A stretch of DNA of 5,742 nucleotides from Parabacteroides hominis (GTDB taxonomy: Bacteria; Bacteroidota; Bacteroidia; Bacteroidales; Tannerellaceae), in assembly GCF_014287585.1 (NCBI RefSeq), contig NZ_JACOOJ010000074.1, positions 1 through 5,742 of the forward strand, in the 5' to 3' direction. The position numbers were made by a program, and so were the translations under genes. Position 1 is the first letter of the stretch, and every line of letters begins with the position of its first letter. This document shows positions 1 through 4,446 of the stretch, one piece after another. Under the pieces are notes generated by a model. The model searched no databases. It worked only from the letters and a program-made list of their open reading frames with translations, and was not told where the DNA came from.

Positions 1-1538
1 TTGCCTATTATGTCTATGCCAAATGTCCTAAAGAAGGGAAAAATGGCTCAATATATGTCAGTGAACGGCAGATAAAGTTAGAGGATGAAACAGGGTACTA
101 TCATTTCTGGGTGGGGGTGCTCAATACTCCTGAGGATGGCGTACGTTCCTGGCTTCCGAATTATGGATATACCGAGGCGGCCGGTCAGACAATTACGACA
201 GGATTGATAAAGGACAGGTTAGCCCGGTTGGTGATTGATCTGGTGAATGCAAGGATAACGGCGATCAATGGTGCTACAATTGAAGGGAAGGTTACATTTA
301 CATCCGGAACATCCGGCTATAACAACATTACGGACAAACCGGACTTGTCCGTCTATGGAACAAAAGACCTGCTCAATTCCATCAAGGACAACCTCCAGAA
401 CCAACTTGACGGCAAGATCGATACCTACTACCAATCATCAAACCCCTGGAATAGTTGGCCGTCAGGAACAGAGCCCGGACACGTCGGTGATATGTGGTAC
501 AACACATCTACCGGAGTGCTTCAAACGTATATCGGCCCGTCTTCCAATATCTGGCGGGAAATTGTAGACCCGGCGGCGGTCGAAGCTGCCCGTGCTGCCG
601 CCACCGCCGCAGACGTGAAAGCGGACAGCAAACGCCGTGTGTTCACATCAACCCCACGTCCCCCGTATGATGTTGGCGACCAATGGATCACCTATGGGAC
701 AACCGGTGGAAGCATGTTCATCTGCAAGACATCCCGGTCTGCCGGATCAAGCTACAACCCTTCGGACTGGCAGAAAGCCGATATAGACGGCAATACGCAA
801 GTCACAATTGATCGTGGCATAGTAACCGCTTATGGTTTCCTGACGTTCGGCTCGACTGCCGGGATGCGTGCTGATGGCCCGATCCGGCTATGGTGTGGCG
901 GGACGAAAGATAATCCGACGTTCCAAGTCTCTAACGCCGGAGAGGTGATGGCAAAAACAGCCATCCGCCTGCAGAACAACATGGCCGGGCTTACCGGCGT
1001 AGGCACAGCCGCCACCTCTGTCCGTTTCTGGGCTGGCAGTTCAACCCCTGAGAGTGCCCCTTTCCGGGTTACGCAAAACGGCATGGCTTACATGTCAGGT
1101 GGCAAGATCGGTTACTTTGAGATAATGAACAACCGCCTGGTATGGGAAGGACGCGACTATTTTGGAGATACCTCTCGTACCATAAAACTTGGATACGGAA
1201 GTAATAATGATGGTTTGGTTGATGTCGCTTTCGGAGCTTCGACACAAGGCCGGTTCGGGGTGAAAGCGGTTGGCCGCGCACCCGGATCGGCAGCTATTTA
1301 TGGTTCCAGCAAATCCACTCAATCTTATCCAACAGATAGTTCTGTTTGGGCAGCCTGGTTTGATGGCTATATGTTTTCTGATGGGTATTTTACCCGAAGT
1401 CCTAAAGGCAATGTTAGAGGCGGACTGAAAGGGGCGTACCGTATAGATAATAGTGATACGTGGTTTGTCTTTGATAATGGGATAGCCGTGGCATGCACCA
1501 AACCGCGCTCTGTCGATTTGAATACTGATAATTTTTAA
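1..1538 (+). CDS. Phage tail fibre / tail-tip protein, 5'-truncated by the window edge
   Basis: Structural tail protein, probably part of the host-recognition tip. The reading frame is open from base 3, giving 511 visible residues before TAA at 1536-1538; the GTG at 111 is an internal valine, not a start. The N-terminal visible part (YYVYAKCP..., then HFWVGVLN..., then GYTEAAGQTITTGLIKD) matches a pattern I recall from Bacteroides prophage tail proteins. Two related modules follow: one around 414-570 containing VGDMWYNTSTG and a closing W, and one around 636-782 containing YDVGDQWITYG and a closing W. An alanine-rich helical linker joins them. A second repeat pair, I/V-R-L/F-W-C/A-G...P-x-F-Q/R-V, begins at 882 and 1020. 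The glycine-rich C-terminus (about 1140-1538) has no recognised domain and is the likely variable receptor-facing end. No enzyme motif was seen. The structural role is fairly sure; fibre versus tail-tip is inference. Small phage genes follow on the same strand. Confidence 0.8.
   Translation, partial: AYYVYAKCPKEGKNGSIYVSERQIKLEDETGYYHFWVGVLNTPEDGVRSWLPNYGYTEAAGQTITTGLIKDRLARLVIDLVNARITAINGATIEGKVTFTSGTSGYNNITDKPDLSVYGTKDLLNSIKDNLQNQLDGKIDTYYQSSNPWNSWPSGTEPGHVGDMWYNTSTGVLQTYIGPSSNIWREIVDPAAVEAARAAATAADVKADSKRRVFTSTPRPPYDVGDQWITYGTTGGSMFICKTSRSAGSSYNPSDWQKADIDGNTQVTIDRGIVTAYGFLTFGSTAGMRADGPIRLWCGGTKDNPTFQVSNAGEVMAKTAIRLQNNMAGLTGVGTAATSVRFWAGSSTPESAPFRVTQNGMAYMSGGKIGYFEIMNNRLVWEGRDYFGDTSRTIKLGYGSNNDGLVDVAFGASTQGRFGVKAVGRAPGSAAIYGSSKSTQSYPTDSSVWAAWFDGYMFSDGYFTRSPKGNVRGGLKGAYRIDNSDTWFVFDNGIAVACTKPRSVDLNTDNF
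414..782 (+). repeat. Two diverged GD-x-W modules inside the tail protein
   Basis: The two segments share the order Y/F-x-S/T...P...VGD-M/Q-W...Y/F...W. The first copy spans about 414-570 and the second about 636-782, separated by an alanine-rich linker (EAARAAATAADVKADSK). Similar modules occur in tail-tip and minor structural proteins of many phages, often in tandem. The repeat is at protein level only; the DNA has diverged. The boundaries are approximate. Confidence 0.55.
882..1100 (+). repeat. Two R-x-W-x-G...F-x-V repeats inside the tail protein
   Basis: IRLWCGGTKDNPTFQVSNAG (from 882) and VRFWAGSSTPESAPFRVTQN (from 1020) align over about 20 residues. Shared positions are R, W, G, P, F and V, and a glycine follows in both. 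The period is 46 residues. The pattern suggests a repeated beta-structured element in the fibre shaft or tip. It is seen only at protein level, and the function is unknown. Confidence 0.55.
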
Positions 1539-1560
1539 AACATAACATAACAGTAAAGGA

Positions 1561-1917
1561 ATGAACTTGACATTAAAAGACCGGGTATTAATACTCAACA
1601 CCGTGTTACCGCAGTTTGACACGAGAAAAAACATGGAACTGAAAGTCTCGATCGATCGTAAGATTACCATTTCGGAGGTTGATCAGAAACGGATTGTCGT
1701 TAAAGACTTAGGAGGTGGCCAGATCAACATAGGTTTTACAGATGCAGCGGCCATAACGGAAACAACAGATATAGACTTGACAGATGAAGAACTGTCATAT
1801 CTCAAAGAGCGGGTTGACTTCATCGACCGCAACGGGATGTTCTCCGAGTTCACGATGCCGACGTATGTGAAGATCTTGGATGAACCGCTTGCTGATGTGG
1901 TGCAACCAGTCGAATAA
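1561..1917 (+). CDS. Conserved small phage protein of unknown function
   Basis: A 118-aa acidic soluble protein with no signal peptide or membrane segment. The opening (MNLTLKDRVLILNTVLPQFD) is typical, as I recall it, of a small protein family found beside tail genes in Bacteroidales phages. There is a central GGGQINIGF stretch and a helical IDLTDEELSYLKERVDFID segment (residues 71-89), followed by a short C-terminal tail. The ATG at 1561 is chosen because the family-like N-terminus starts there. AAAGGA touches the start directly, so the ribosome site is poor. The alternative ATG at 1633 would remove the conserved opening. The gene lies 22 bp after the tail gene and is probably co-transcribed with it. 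A hairpin lies just downstream. The biochemical role is unknown; assembly factor or virion component are only guesses. Confidence 0.75.
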   Translation: MNLTLKDRVLILNTVLPQFDTRKNMELKVSIDRKITISEVDQKRIVVKDLGGGQINIGFTDAAAITETTDIDLTDEELSYLKERVDFIDRNGMFSEFTMPTYVKILDEPLADVVQPVE

Positions 1918-1926
1918 TATAAAAAT

Positions 1927-1956
1927 CCGCCTCCAATCTTCACAGACCGGAGGCGG
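1927..1956 (-). terminator. GC-rich hairpin with terminator form on the minus strand
   Basis: CCGCCTCC (1927-1934) pairs perfectly with GGAGGCGG (1949-1956) around a 14-nt loop. Read on the minus strand the stem is followed by ATTTTTATATT, a normal intrinsic terminator tail. On the plus strand it is followed by GAACCTTTAAATTT, a weak tail. It may act in both directions, attenuating plus-strand transcription after the 118-aa gene and stopping leftward antisense transcription. The direction is inferred from the T-run alone. Confidence 0.55.
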
Positions 1957-1977
1957 GAACCTTTAAATTTGAAATCA

Positions 1978-1994
1978 TGCCAAACAATTTGGCA
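1978..1994. promoter_or_regulatory. Perfect 7-bp dyad with 3-bp centre
   Basis: TGCCAAA-CAA-TTTGGCA is a perfect inverted repeat located 51-67 bp before the GTG start of the next gene. It could be a small RNA hairpin in the leader of the lysis genes or a protein-binding operator. No U-run follows, so it is not a terminator by itself. Confidence 0.4.
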
Positions 1995-2031
1995 ACAAAT
2001 TAACCGGTAACAAAGGTAATCAAATAAAACG

Positions 2032-2040
2032 AAGGAGGTG
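2032..2040 (+). promoter_or_regulatory. Strong Shine-Dalgarno site for the GTG start at 2045
   Basis: AAGGAGGTG lies a few bases before GTG 2045 and supports this uncommon start codon; no ATG near the site is in the same frame. Similar GGAGG sites precede the lysin (2393-2400) and the 37-aa peptide (2797-2804). This set of genes uses strong Shine-Dalgarno sites, unlike most Bacteroidetes chromosomal genes. Confidence 0.75.
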
Positions 2041-2044
2041 TGAA

Positions 2045-2392
2045 GTGAATGTAGAATTAACCGATATACTAACGATAATCGGGACGCTGGGAGGTTTTGA
2101 AGCGATAAAATGGGGAATCAAATTCTGGACTACTCGGAAGACAAATGCACGTATCGAAGATGCTCATGCGGATGCAGAAGAGTTCAAGGCTTTGAGGGAA
2201 TATAATGAGTTCCTGCAAAAACAGCTGTCAGATAAAGAAGAGCGGTTTGTTGAGCAAACTGACAGACTTCGGAAGGTACAGGATGAGTTGTTTAGTCTAA
2301 AAGAGGAGAACTCAAACCTGAAGCTTGAACTTGCCTTAAAGAGATGTGAGAAAAAGAAATGCGGTGACCGTGAGCCACAAAACGGATATTAA
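2045..2392 (+). CDS. One-helix membrane protein with coiled coil, possible lysis accessory (holin-like)
   Basis: A 115-aa protein starting at GTG 2045, supported by a strong ribosome site. Residues about 5-28 form a short hydrophobic or amphipathic segment (LTDILTIIGTLGGFEAIKWG). Basic RKTNAR follows at 31-36, then a long charged coiled coil (about 40-100), and the end carries R-C-x4-C-G-D-R-E-P (residues 100-111). I recall this plan, including the terminal cysteine pair followed by R-x-P, from small proteins placed just before the M15 lysin in Bacteroidales prophages. The gene stops 15 bp before the lysin start, so the two are almost certainly co-transcribed. The position suggests a holin or another lysis accessory, but it has one weak helix rather than a classic holin profile. 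The membrane location is inferred and the function unproven. Confidence 0.7.
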   Translation: MNVELTDILTIIGTLGGFEAIKWGIKFWTTRKTNARIEDAHADAEEFKALREYNEFLQKQLSDKEERFVEQTDRLRKVQDELFSLKEENSNLKLELALKRCEKKKCGDREPQNGY

Positions 2393-2407
2393 AAAGGAGG
2401 AAAGAAA

Positions 2408-2809
2408 ATGAAAATCAGTGAAAATTTTGAATTGAAAGAATTTACCCGTAGCAACACAGCGACACAGAAAGGTATTGCTAATGATCCGGGAGTGCGGGAA
2501 GTGAAAGCGATCGAGAACCTGGTAGTAAACCTGTTGCAACCTCTCCGGGAGAAGTACGGAAAGCGGATGGTTATCAATAGCGGCTACCGGTGTCCAGAAC
2601 TGAATAAAGCCGTTGGAGGTGTGCCAACCAGCCAACACACGAAGGGAGAGGCAGCGGATGTAGCCTGTGAGCACCCGGCGTACCTGGTCGATTGTCTCCG
2701 GCGGTCTGGGCTGGATTTTGATCAGTGCATCCAGTACAGTACGTTCGTGCATTTATCGTTGAAACTCTCCGGCCAGAATCGGAAGCAATATCTGAAAGGG
2801 AGGTACTGA
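2408..2809 (+). CDS. Phage endolysin, zinc peptidase M15 family (D-Ala-D-Ala carboxypeptidase-like)
   Basis: A 133-aa single-domain peptidase that should cut peptide cross-links or stems in peptidoglycan to release phage. The M15A signature is clear: SGYRCPELNKAVGG (residues 58-71), then SQHTKGEAADV (75-85), with H77 and D84 as expected zinc ligands. FDQCIQYSTFVHLS (104-117) supplies the third ligand, H115. The usual aromatic residue before V-H is phenylalanine here, and no acidic residue sits in the three positions before H115, so the catalytic base is not obvious from sequence. The length is normal for the stand-alone phage form. There is no signal peptide, so access to the wall needs a holin or similar. 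GGAGG at 2396-2400 supports ATG 2408. The gene follows the membrane coiled-coil gene, and its TGA stop overlaps the next ATG. The lysin assignment is firm; the exact bond cut is not known. Confidence 0.9.
   Translation: MKISENFELKEFTRSNTATQKGIANDPGVREVKAIENLVVNLLQPLREKYGKRMVINSGYRCPELNKAVGGVPTSQHTKGEAADVACEHPAYLVDCLRRSGLDFDQCIQYSTFVHLSLKLSGQNRKQYLKGRY
2797..2804 (+). promoter_or_regulatory. Shine-Dalgarno site for a 37-aa peptide inside the lysin 3' end
   Basis: AGGGAGGT ends four bases before ATG 2809. This ribosome site lies inside the last lysin codons and is the main evidence that the short downstream frame is translated, together with the TGATG stop-start overlap. Confidence 0.6.
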
Positions 2810-2922
2810 TGAAAGAGCAGATAGATCGGAGGTCTACTGCTCTCGCTGCTATTTTTATACAAAAAGCGGGATATAGAACAAAAAAAGCGGTTTTCGCTGC
2901 TAAAAATAGCATCGAAACATAA
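2809..2922 (+). CDS. Small 37-aa basic peptide, unknown
   Basis: Begins at ATG 2809 within TGATG, overlapping the lysin stop, with a good ribosome site; an upstream ATG at 2725 in the same frame lies inside the lysin and has no such support. The peptide (MKEQIDRRSTALAAIFIQK..., ending KNSIET) is basic with a short hydrophobic stretch ALAAIFI and no recognised domain. It has no clear membrane helix of normal length. The coding DNA contains a 9-bp direct repeat (TCGCTGCTA) and a 10-bp inverted repeat. It could be a real small protein, a remnant of a longer gene cut when the dinD segment arrived, or a by-product of structured DNA. The position after the lysin hints at lysis, without further evidence. 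Confidence 0.45.
   Translation: MKEQIDRRSTALAAIFIQKAGYRTKKAVFAAKNSIET
2843..2910. repeat. Cluster of direct and inverted repeats in the 37-aa gene
   Basis: TCGCTGCTA occurs at 2843-2851 and again at 2894-2902. GCTATTTTTA (2848-2857) is the exact reverse complement of TAAAAATAGC (2901-2910), so transcripts could form a long-range stem. AAAAAGCGG also occurs twice (2861-2869 and within 2881-2890). The function is unknown. Confidence 0.6.
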
Positions 2923-2930
2923 TTTAAGAA

Positions 2931-2946
2931 CCTGCCGATAGGTAGG
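2931..2946. promoter_or_regulatory. Small hairpin CCTGCC-GATA-GGTAGG
   Basis: A 6-bp stem (one G-T pair) with a GATA loop, just after the 37-aa gene. No T-run follows, so it is not a clear terminator. A perfect 4+4 dyad, ATCG-AA-CGAT, lies next to it at 2949-2958. Both could be protein-binding or RNA-structure elements ahead of the dinD promoter. Confidence 0.3.
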
Positions 2947-2983
2947 TAATCGAACGATCTTTGACGTGTTGGACTTATCGTTT

Positions 2984-3002
2984 TGTCTACAACTAATATT
3001 TT
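2984..3002 (+). repeat. Left inverted repeat flanking dinD
   Basis: TGTCTACAACTAATATTTT matches the reverse complement of 3882-3900 (TGTCTACAAATTATTTTTT) at 16 of 19 positions, the first nine exact. The first part also forms a small dyad, TTGT-CT-ACAA, at 2983-2992. No target-site duplication and no transposase are visible. Confidence 0.5.
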
Positions 3003-3003
3003 G

Positions 3004-3014
3004 TAACAGAAATA
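3004..3014 (+). promoter_or_regulatory. Direct repeat copy 1, TAACAGAAATA
   Basis: This 11-bp sequence is repeated exactly at 3051-3061. Copy 1 ends directly before the -33 TTG of the dinD promoter, so a protein bound here could control that promoter. This is a candidate operator; no known regulator is recognised. Confidence 0.5.
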
Positions 3015-3045
3015 TTGCGGAAGTAGAATTTTATTTCGTACTTTG
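3015..3045 (+). promoter_or_regulatory. Bacteroidetes-type promoter for dinD
   Basis: A -33 TTG (3015-3017), a 21-nt spacer and TACTTTG (3039-3045) fit the Bacteroidetes primary sigma pattern (TTG/TTTG, 19-21 nt, TAnnTTTG), with one base fewer in the -7 box. Transcription would start near 3050-3055, close to direct repeat copy 2, leaving a short leader before ATG 3072. The promoter would let dinD be transcribed without the late phage operon. Confidence 0.6.
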
Positions 3046-3050
3046 CAAAA

Positions 3051-3061
3051 TAACAGAAATA
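3051..3061 (+). promoter_or_regulatory. Direct repeat copy 2, TAACAGAAATA
   Basis: An exact copy of 3004-3014, 47 bp downstream start to start, placed at the predicted transcription start and ending just before the AGGAG ribosome site (3063-3067) of dinD. Together the two copies bracket the promoter, a common layout for a repressor operator pair. Confidence 0.5.
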
Positions 3062-3071
3062 CAGGAGCAAA

Positions 3072-3890
3072 ATGTGTGATATAGAAGAGTTCTCAGAAAA
3101 TGGATTAAGCTTTGAAGACTTTAAAAATCAAAATGGTATAACATTTTGGTGGGCTTCTGAGTTAATGCTTATGCTTGGATATGACGATATGAAATGTTTT
3201 CATAAAGTAATAGACAAAGCTACTAAAACATTTTTGTCTTTAGGTATTAACCATTATGAGAATATAATCTATGTAGAGCGTGAAATAGAGGGGAAGAGTT
3301 GCCCCGATTTTAAATTAACACGTTTTGCTTGCTATATTATAGCGATGAATGCTGACCCCAAGAAGGTAGAAGTAGCGAGAGTTCAGGCTTATTTTGCGGA
3401 ACAGACAAGAAAGTTTGAAATTTACCTACAAGGCAGCAATGATATGGATAGGATTCTTTTCAGAGAAGAAATCAAAGAAGGAAATAAGGCCTTATCTGCC
3501 ACTGCCAAAAAAGCTGGCGTGGAAGATTTTGCTAAATTTAACAATGCTGGATATTTGGGTATGTATAATATGATGAATTTTCAACTGGCAAAAAAACGTA
3601 ATTGCGAAAGTGGTAAATTACTGGAAACAATGGGAAGAACCGAGTTGGCTGCAAATTTATTTCGTATAACCCAAACAGAAGAAAGAATAAAATCCAAGAA
3701 GGTTCAAGGACAGATGGCTTTAGAAAGAACACATTATGATGTAGGGAAAGAGGTGCGTAAAATTGTCATTGAAAATACAGGTAAAGCCCCTGAGCAATTG
3801 AAGCAAGAAAGAGAAATACCTGATTTGAGAAAAGAATTAAAGACCGGGTTTAAAGAAATGAAGAAGATCGACAAACTCAAGAAAAAATAA
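3072..3890 (+). CDS. dinD: DNA damage-inducible protein D (DinD), BRO/KilA-N-like family
   Basis: A 272-aa protein close in length to E. coli DinD and similar throughout. Matching blocks are W-x-A-x-E/Q-L-x2-L-GY-x-D/E (residues 27-38), LTRFACYIIAMNADPKK...YFAEQTR (82-113), NNAGYLGMYN (157-166), MGRTELAANLFRITQTEERI (187-206) and THYDVGKEVRK (220-230), then a lysine-rich tail. The first part (about 20-115) resembles BRO-N regions of phage antirepressors. In E. coli, DinD is SOS-induced and interferes with RecA filaments and strand exchange; the same role here is inference. It may affect host recombination or prophage induction. The gene is far more AT-rich than the tail gene, has its own promoter and terminator, and is bounded by inverted repeats, suggesting acquired cargo. 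ATG 3072 has AGGAG five bases upstream. No E. coli-type LexA box was seen. Confidence 0.9.
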   Translation: MCDIEEFSENGLSFEDFKNQNGITFWWASELMLMLGYDDMKCFHKVIDKATKTFLSLGINHYENIIYVEREIEGKSCPDFKLTRFACYIIAMNADPKKVEVARVQAYFAEQTRKFEIYLQGSNDMDRILFREEIKEGNKALSATAKKAGVEDFAKFNNAGYLGMYNMMNFQLAKKRNCESGKLLETMGRTELAANLFRITQTEERIKSKKVQGQMALERTHYDVGKEVRKIVIENTGKAPEQLKQEREIPDLRKELKTGFKEMKKIDKLKKK

Positions 3891-3900
3891 TTTGTAGACA
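3882..3900 (-). repeat. Right inverted repeat flanking dinD
   Basis: AAAAAATAATTTGTAGACA is the imperfect reverse complement of 2984-3002 (16 of 19 positions, outer nine exact). It contains the dinD stop codon (3888-3890) and ends one base before the terminator stem. Part of the match is simple A/T sequence; the TTGTAGACA end is the informative part. Confidence 0.5.
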
Positions 3901-3901
3901 T

Positions 3902-3933
3902 AAGGCGGTGAGATTGAACTTACCGCCTTTTTT
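3902..3933 (+). terminator. Strong intrinsic terminator after dinD
   Basis: AAGGCGGTGAG (3902-3912) pairs with CTTACCGCCTT (3919-3929) through 11 bp with one G-U, around the six-base loop ATTGAA; T residues run through 3928-3933. The layout is a textbook rho-independent terminator for plus-strand transcription. It ends dinD transcription and lies 33 bp before the next gene on the same strand. Confidence 0.9.
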
Positions 3934-3966
3934 ATATCCGGGCGGTATCTAAATACGGATGCGAAA

Positions 3967-4446
3967 ATGAAACAATTAATGATGAAAGCCTGGCATGTAA
4001 TATTAGTTTTGGTACTCTGCCTTCTTTGCTTCGTGTTCGGTCGATATACGAAGAAGGTAAGAGGTGAATTTGTCTGCAAAACCGATACATTTGTCCGTGT
4101 TGACACTCTTAGAGAGCGAGTCCCTTATCCGGTCTATGAAACGGTTATCCAGACGGTTCCTGAGATGTTCCCTGTGTATATCACTTTATCTGGTGATACA
4201 GTCAGAGAACCGATCTTCGTCCCAATCAGGATCACACAGAAGGAATACTTGACAGATAATTATCATGCGTGGGTGTCTGGGTACAATCCGGCGCTTGATA
4301 GCATTGATATTTTCCGGGAAACAACATATATTACGAAACGGCAACCAGCCCGTCGCTGGGGACTCGGCGTAATCGGTGGGTATGGTATCGGGCGATCCGG
4401 CTTATCACCCTATGTGGGTGTTGGGGTTTATTATAGGATATGGTAA
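3967..4446 (+). CDS. DUF6808-like phage membrane protein, possible spanin-type envelope bridge
   Basis: A 159-aa protein. Residues about 10-25 form a hydrophobic helix (VILVLVLCLLCFVFG) preceded by few charges and followed by RYTKK, giving an inner-membrane anchor with the rest in the periplasm. The middle (about 36-125) is rich in short beta-type segments, with V-DT-L repeats and HAWVSGYNPALDSIDIF (100-116). The end, RRWGLGVIGGYG...YVGVGVYYRIW (129-159), looks like two outer-membrane beta strands with a terminal aromatic residue. I recall this plan from the phage DUF6808 group; the function of that group is not established. Being downstream of the lysin, it could link both membranes during lysis like a spanin, but it lacks a lipobox. 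ATG 3967 has no clear ribosome site; ATGs at 3979 and 3982 are alternatives. It follows the dinD terminator and overlaps the converging gene by 16 bp. Confidence 0.75.
   Translation: MKQLMMKAWHVILVLVLCLLCFVFGRYTKKVRGEFVCKTDTFVRVDTLRERVPYPVYETVIQTVPEMFPVYITLSGDTVREPIFVPIRITQKEYLTDNYHAWVSGYNPALDSIDIFRETTYITKRQPARRWGLGVIGGYGIGRSGLSPYVGVGVYYRIW

Noticed and set aside
111..113. GTG as the start of the tail gene
   Set aside because: The same frame is open without a stop back to base 3 and encodes family-like sequence (YYVYAKCP...), so the GTG is an internal valine and the gene begins outside the window.
1095..1670. 191-aa frame on the minus strand
   Set aside because: It lies antisense to the tail gene and the 118-aa gene, has low-complexity unconserved-looking sequence and no ribosome site.
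2336..2752. 138-aa frame on the minus strand over the lysin
   Set aside because: Shadow of the M15 gene, whose zinc motifs show that the plus strand is the coding one.
2725..2808. Longer 65-aa version of the 37-aa peptide
   Set aside because: The extra part lies inside the lysin gene and the ATG at 2725 has no ribosome site, while ATG 2809 has a strong one and a stop-start overlap.
2923..3071. E. coli-type LexA box (CTGT-N8-ACAG) before dinD
   Set aside because: ACAG half-sites occur, but no CTGT partner at the right distance; damage control by LexA cannot be claimed from this sequence.
2923..3071. CRISPR-like repeat array
   Set aside because: The 11-bp repeat occurs only twice and brackets a promoter; there are no regular spacers.
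2984..3900. Insertion sequence around dinD
   Set aside because: There are inverted repeats, but no transposase frame and no direct target duplication next to the ends (left flank CGTTT, right flank TAAGG).
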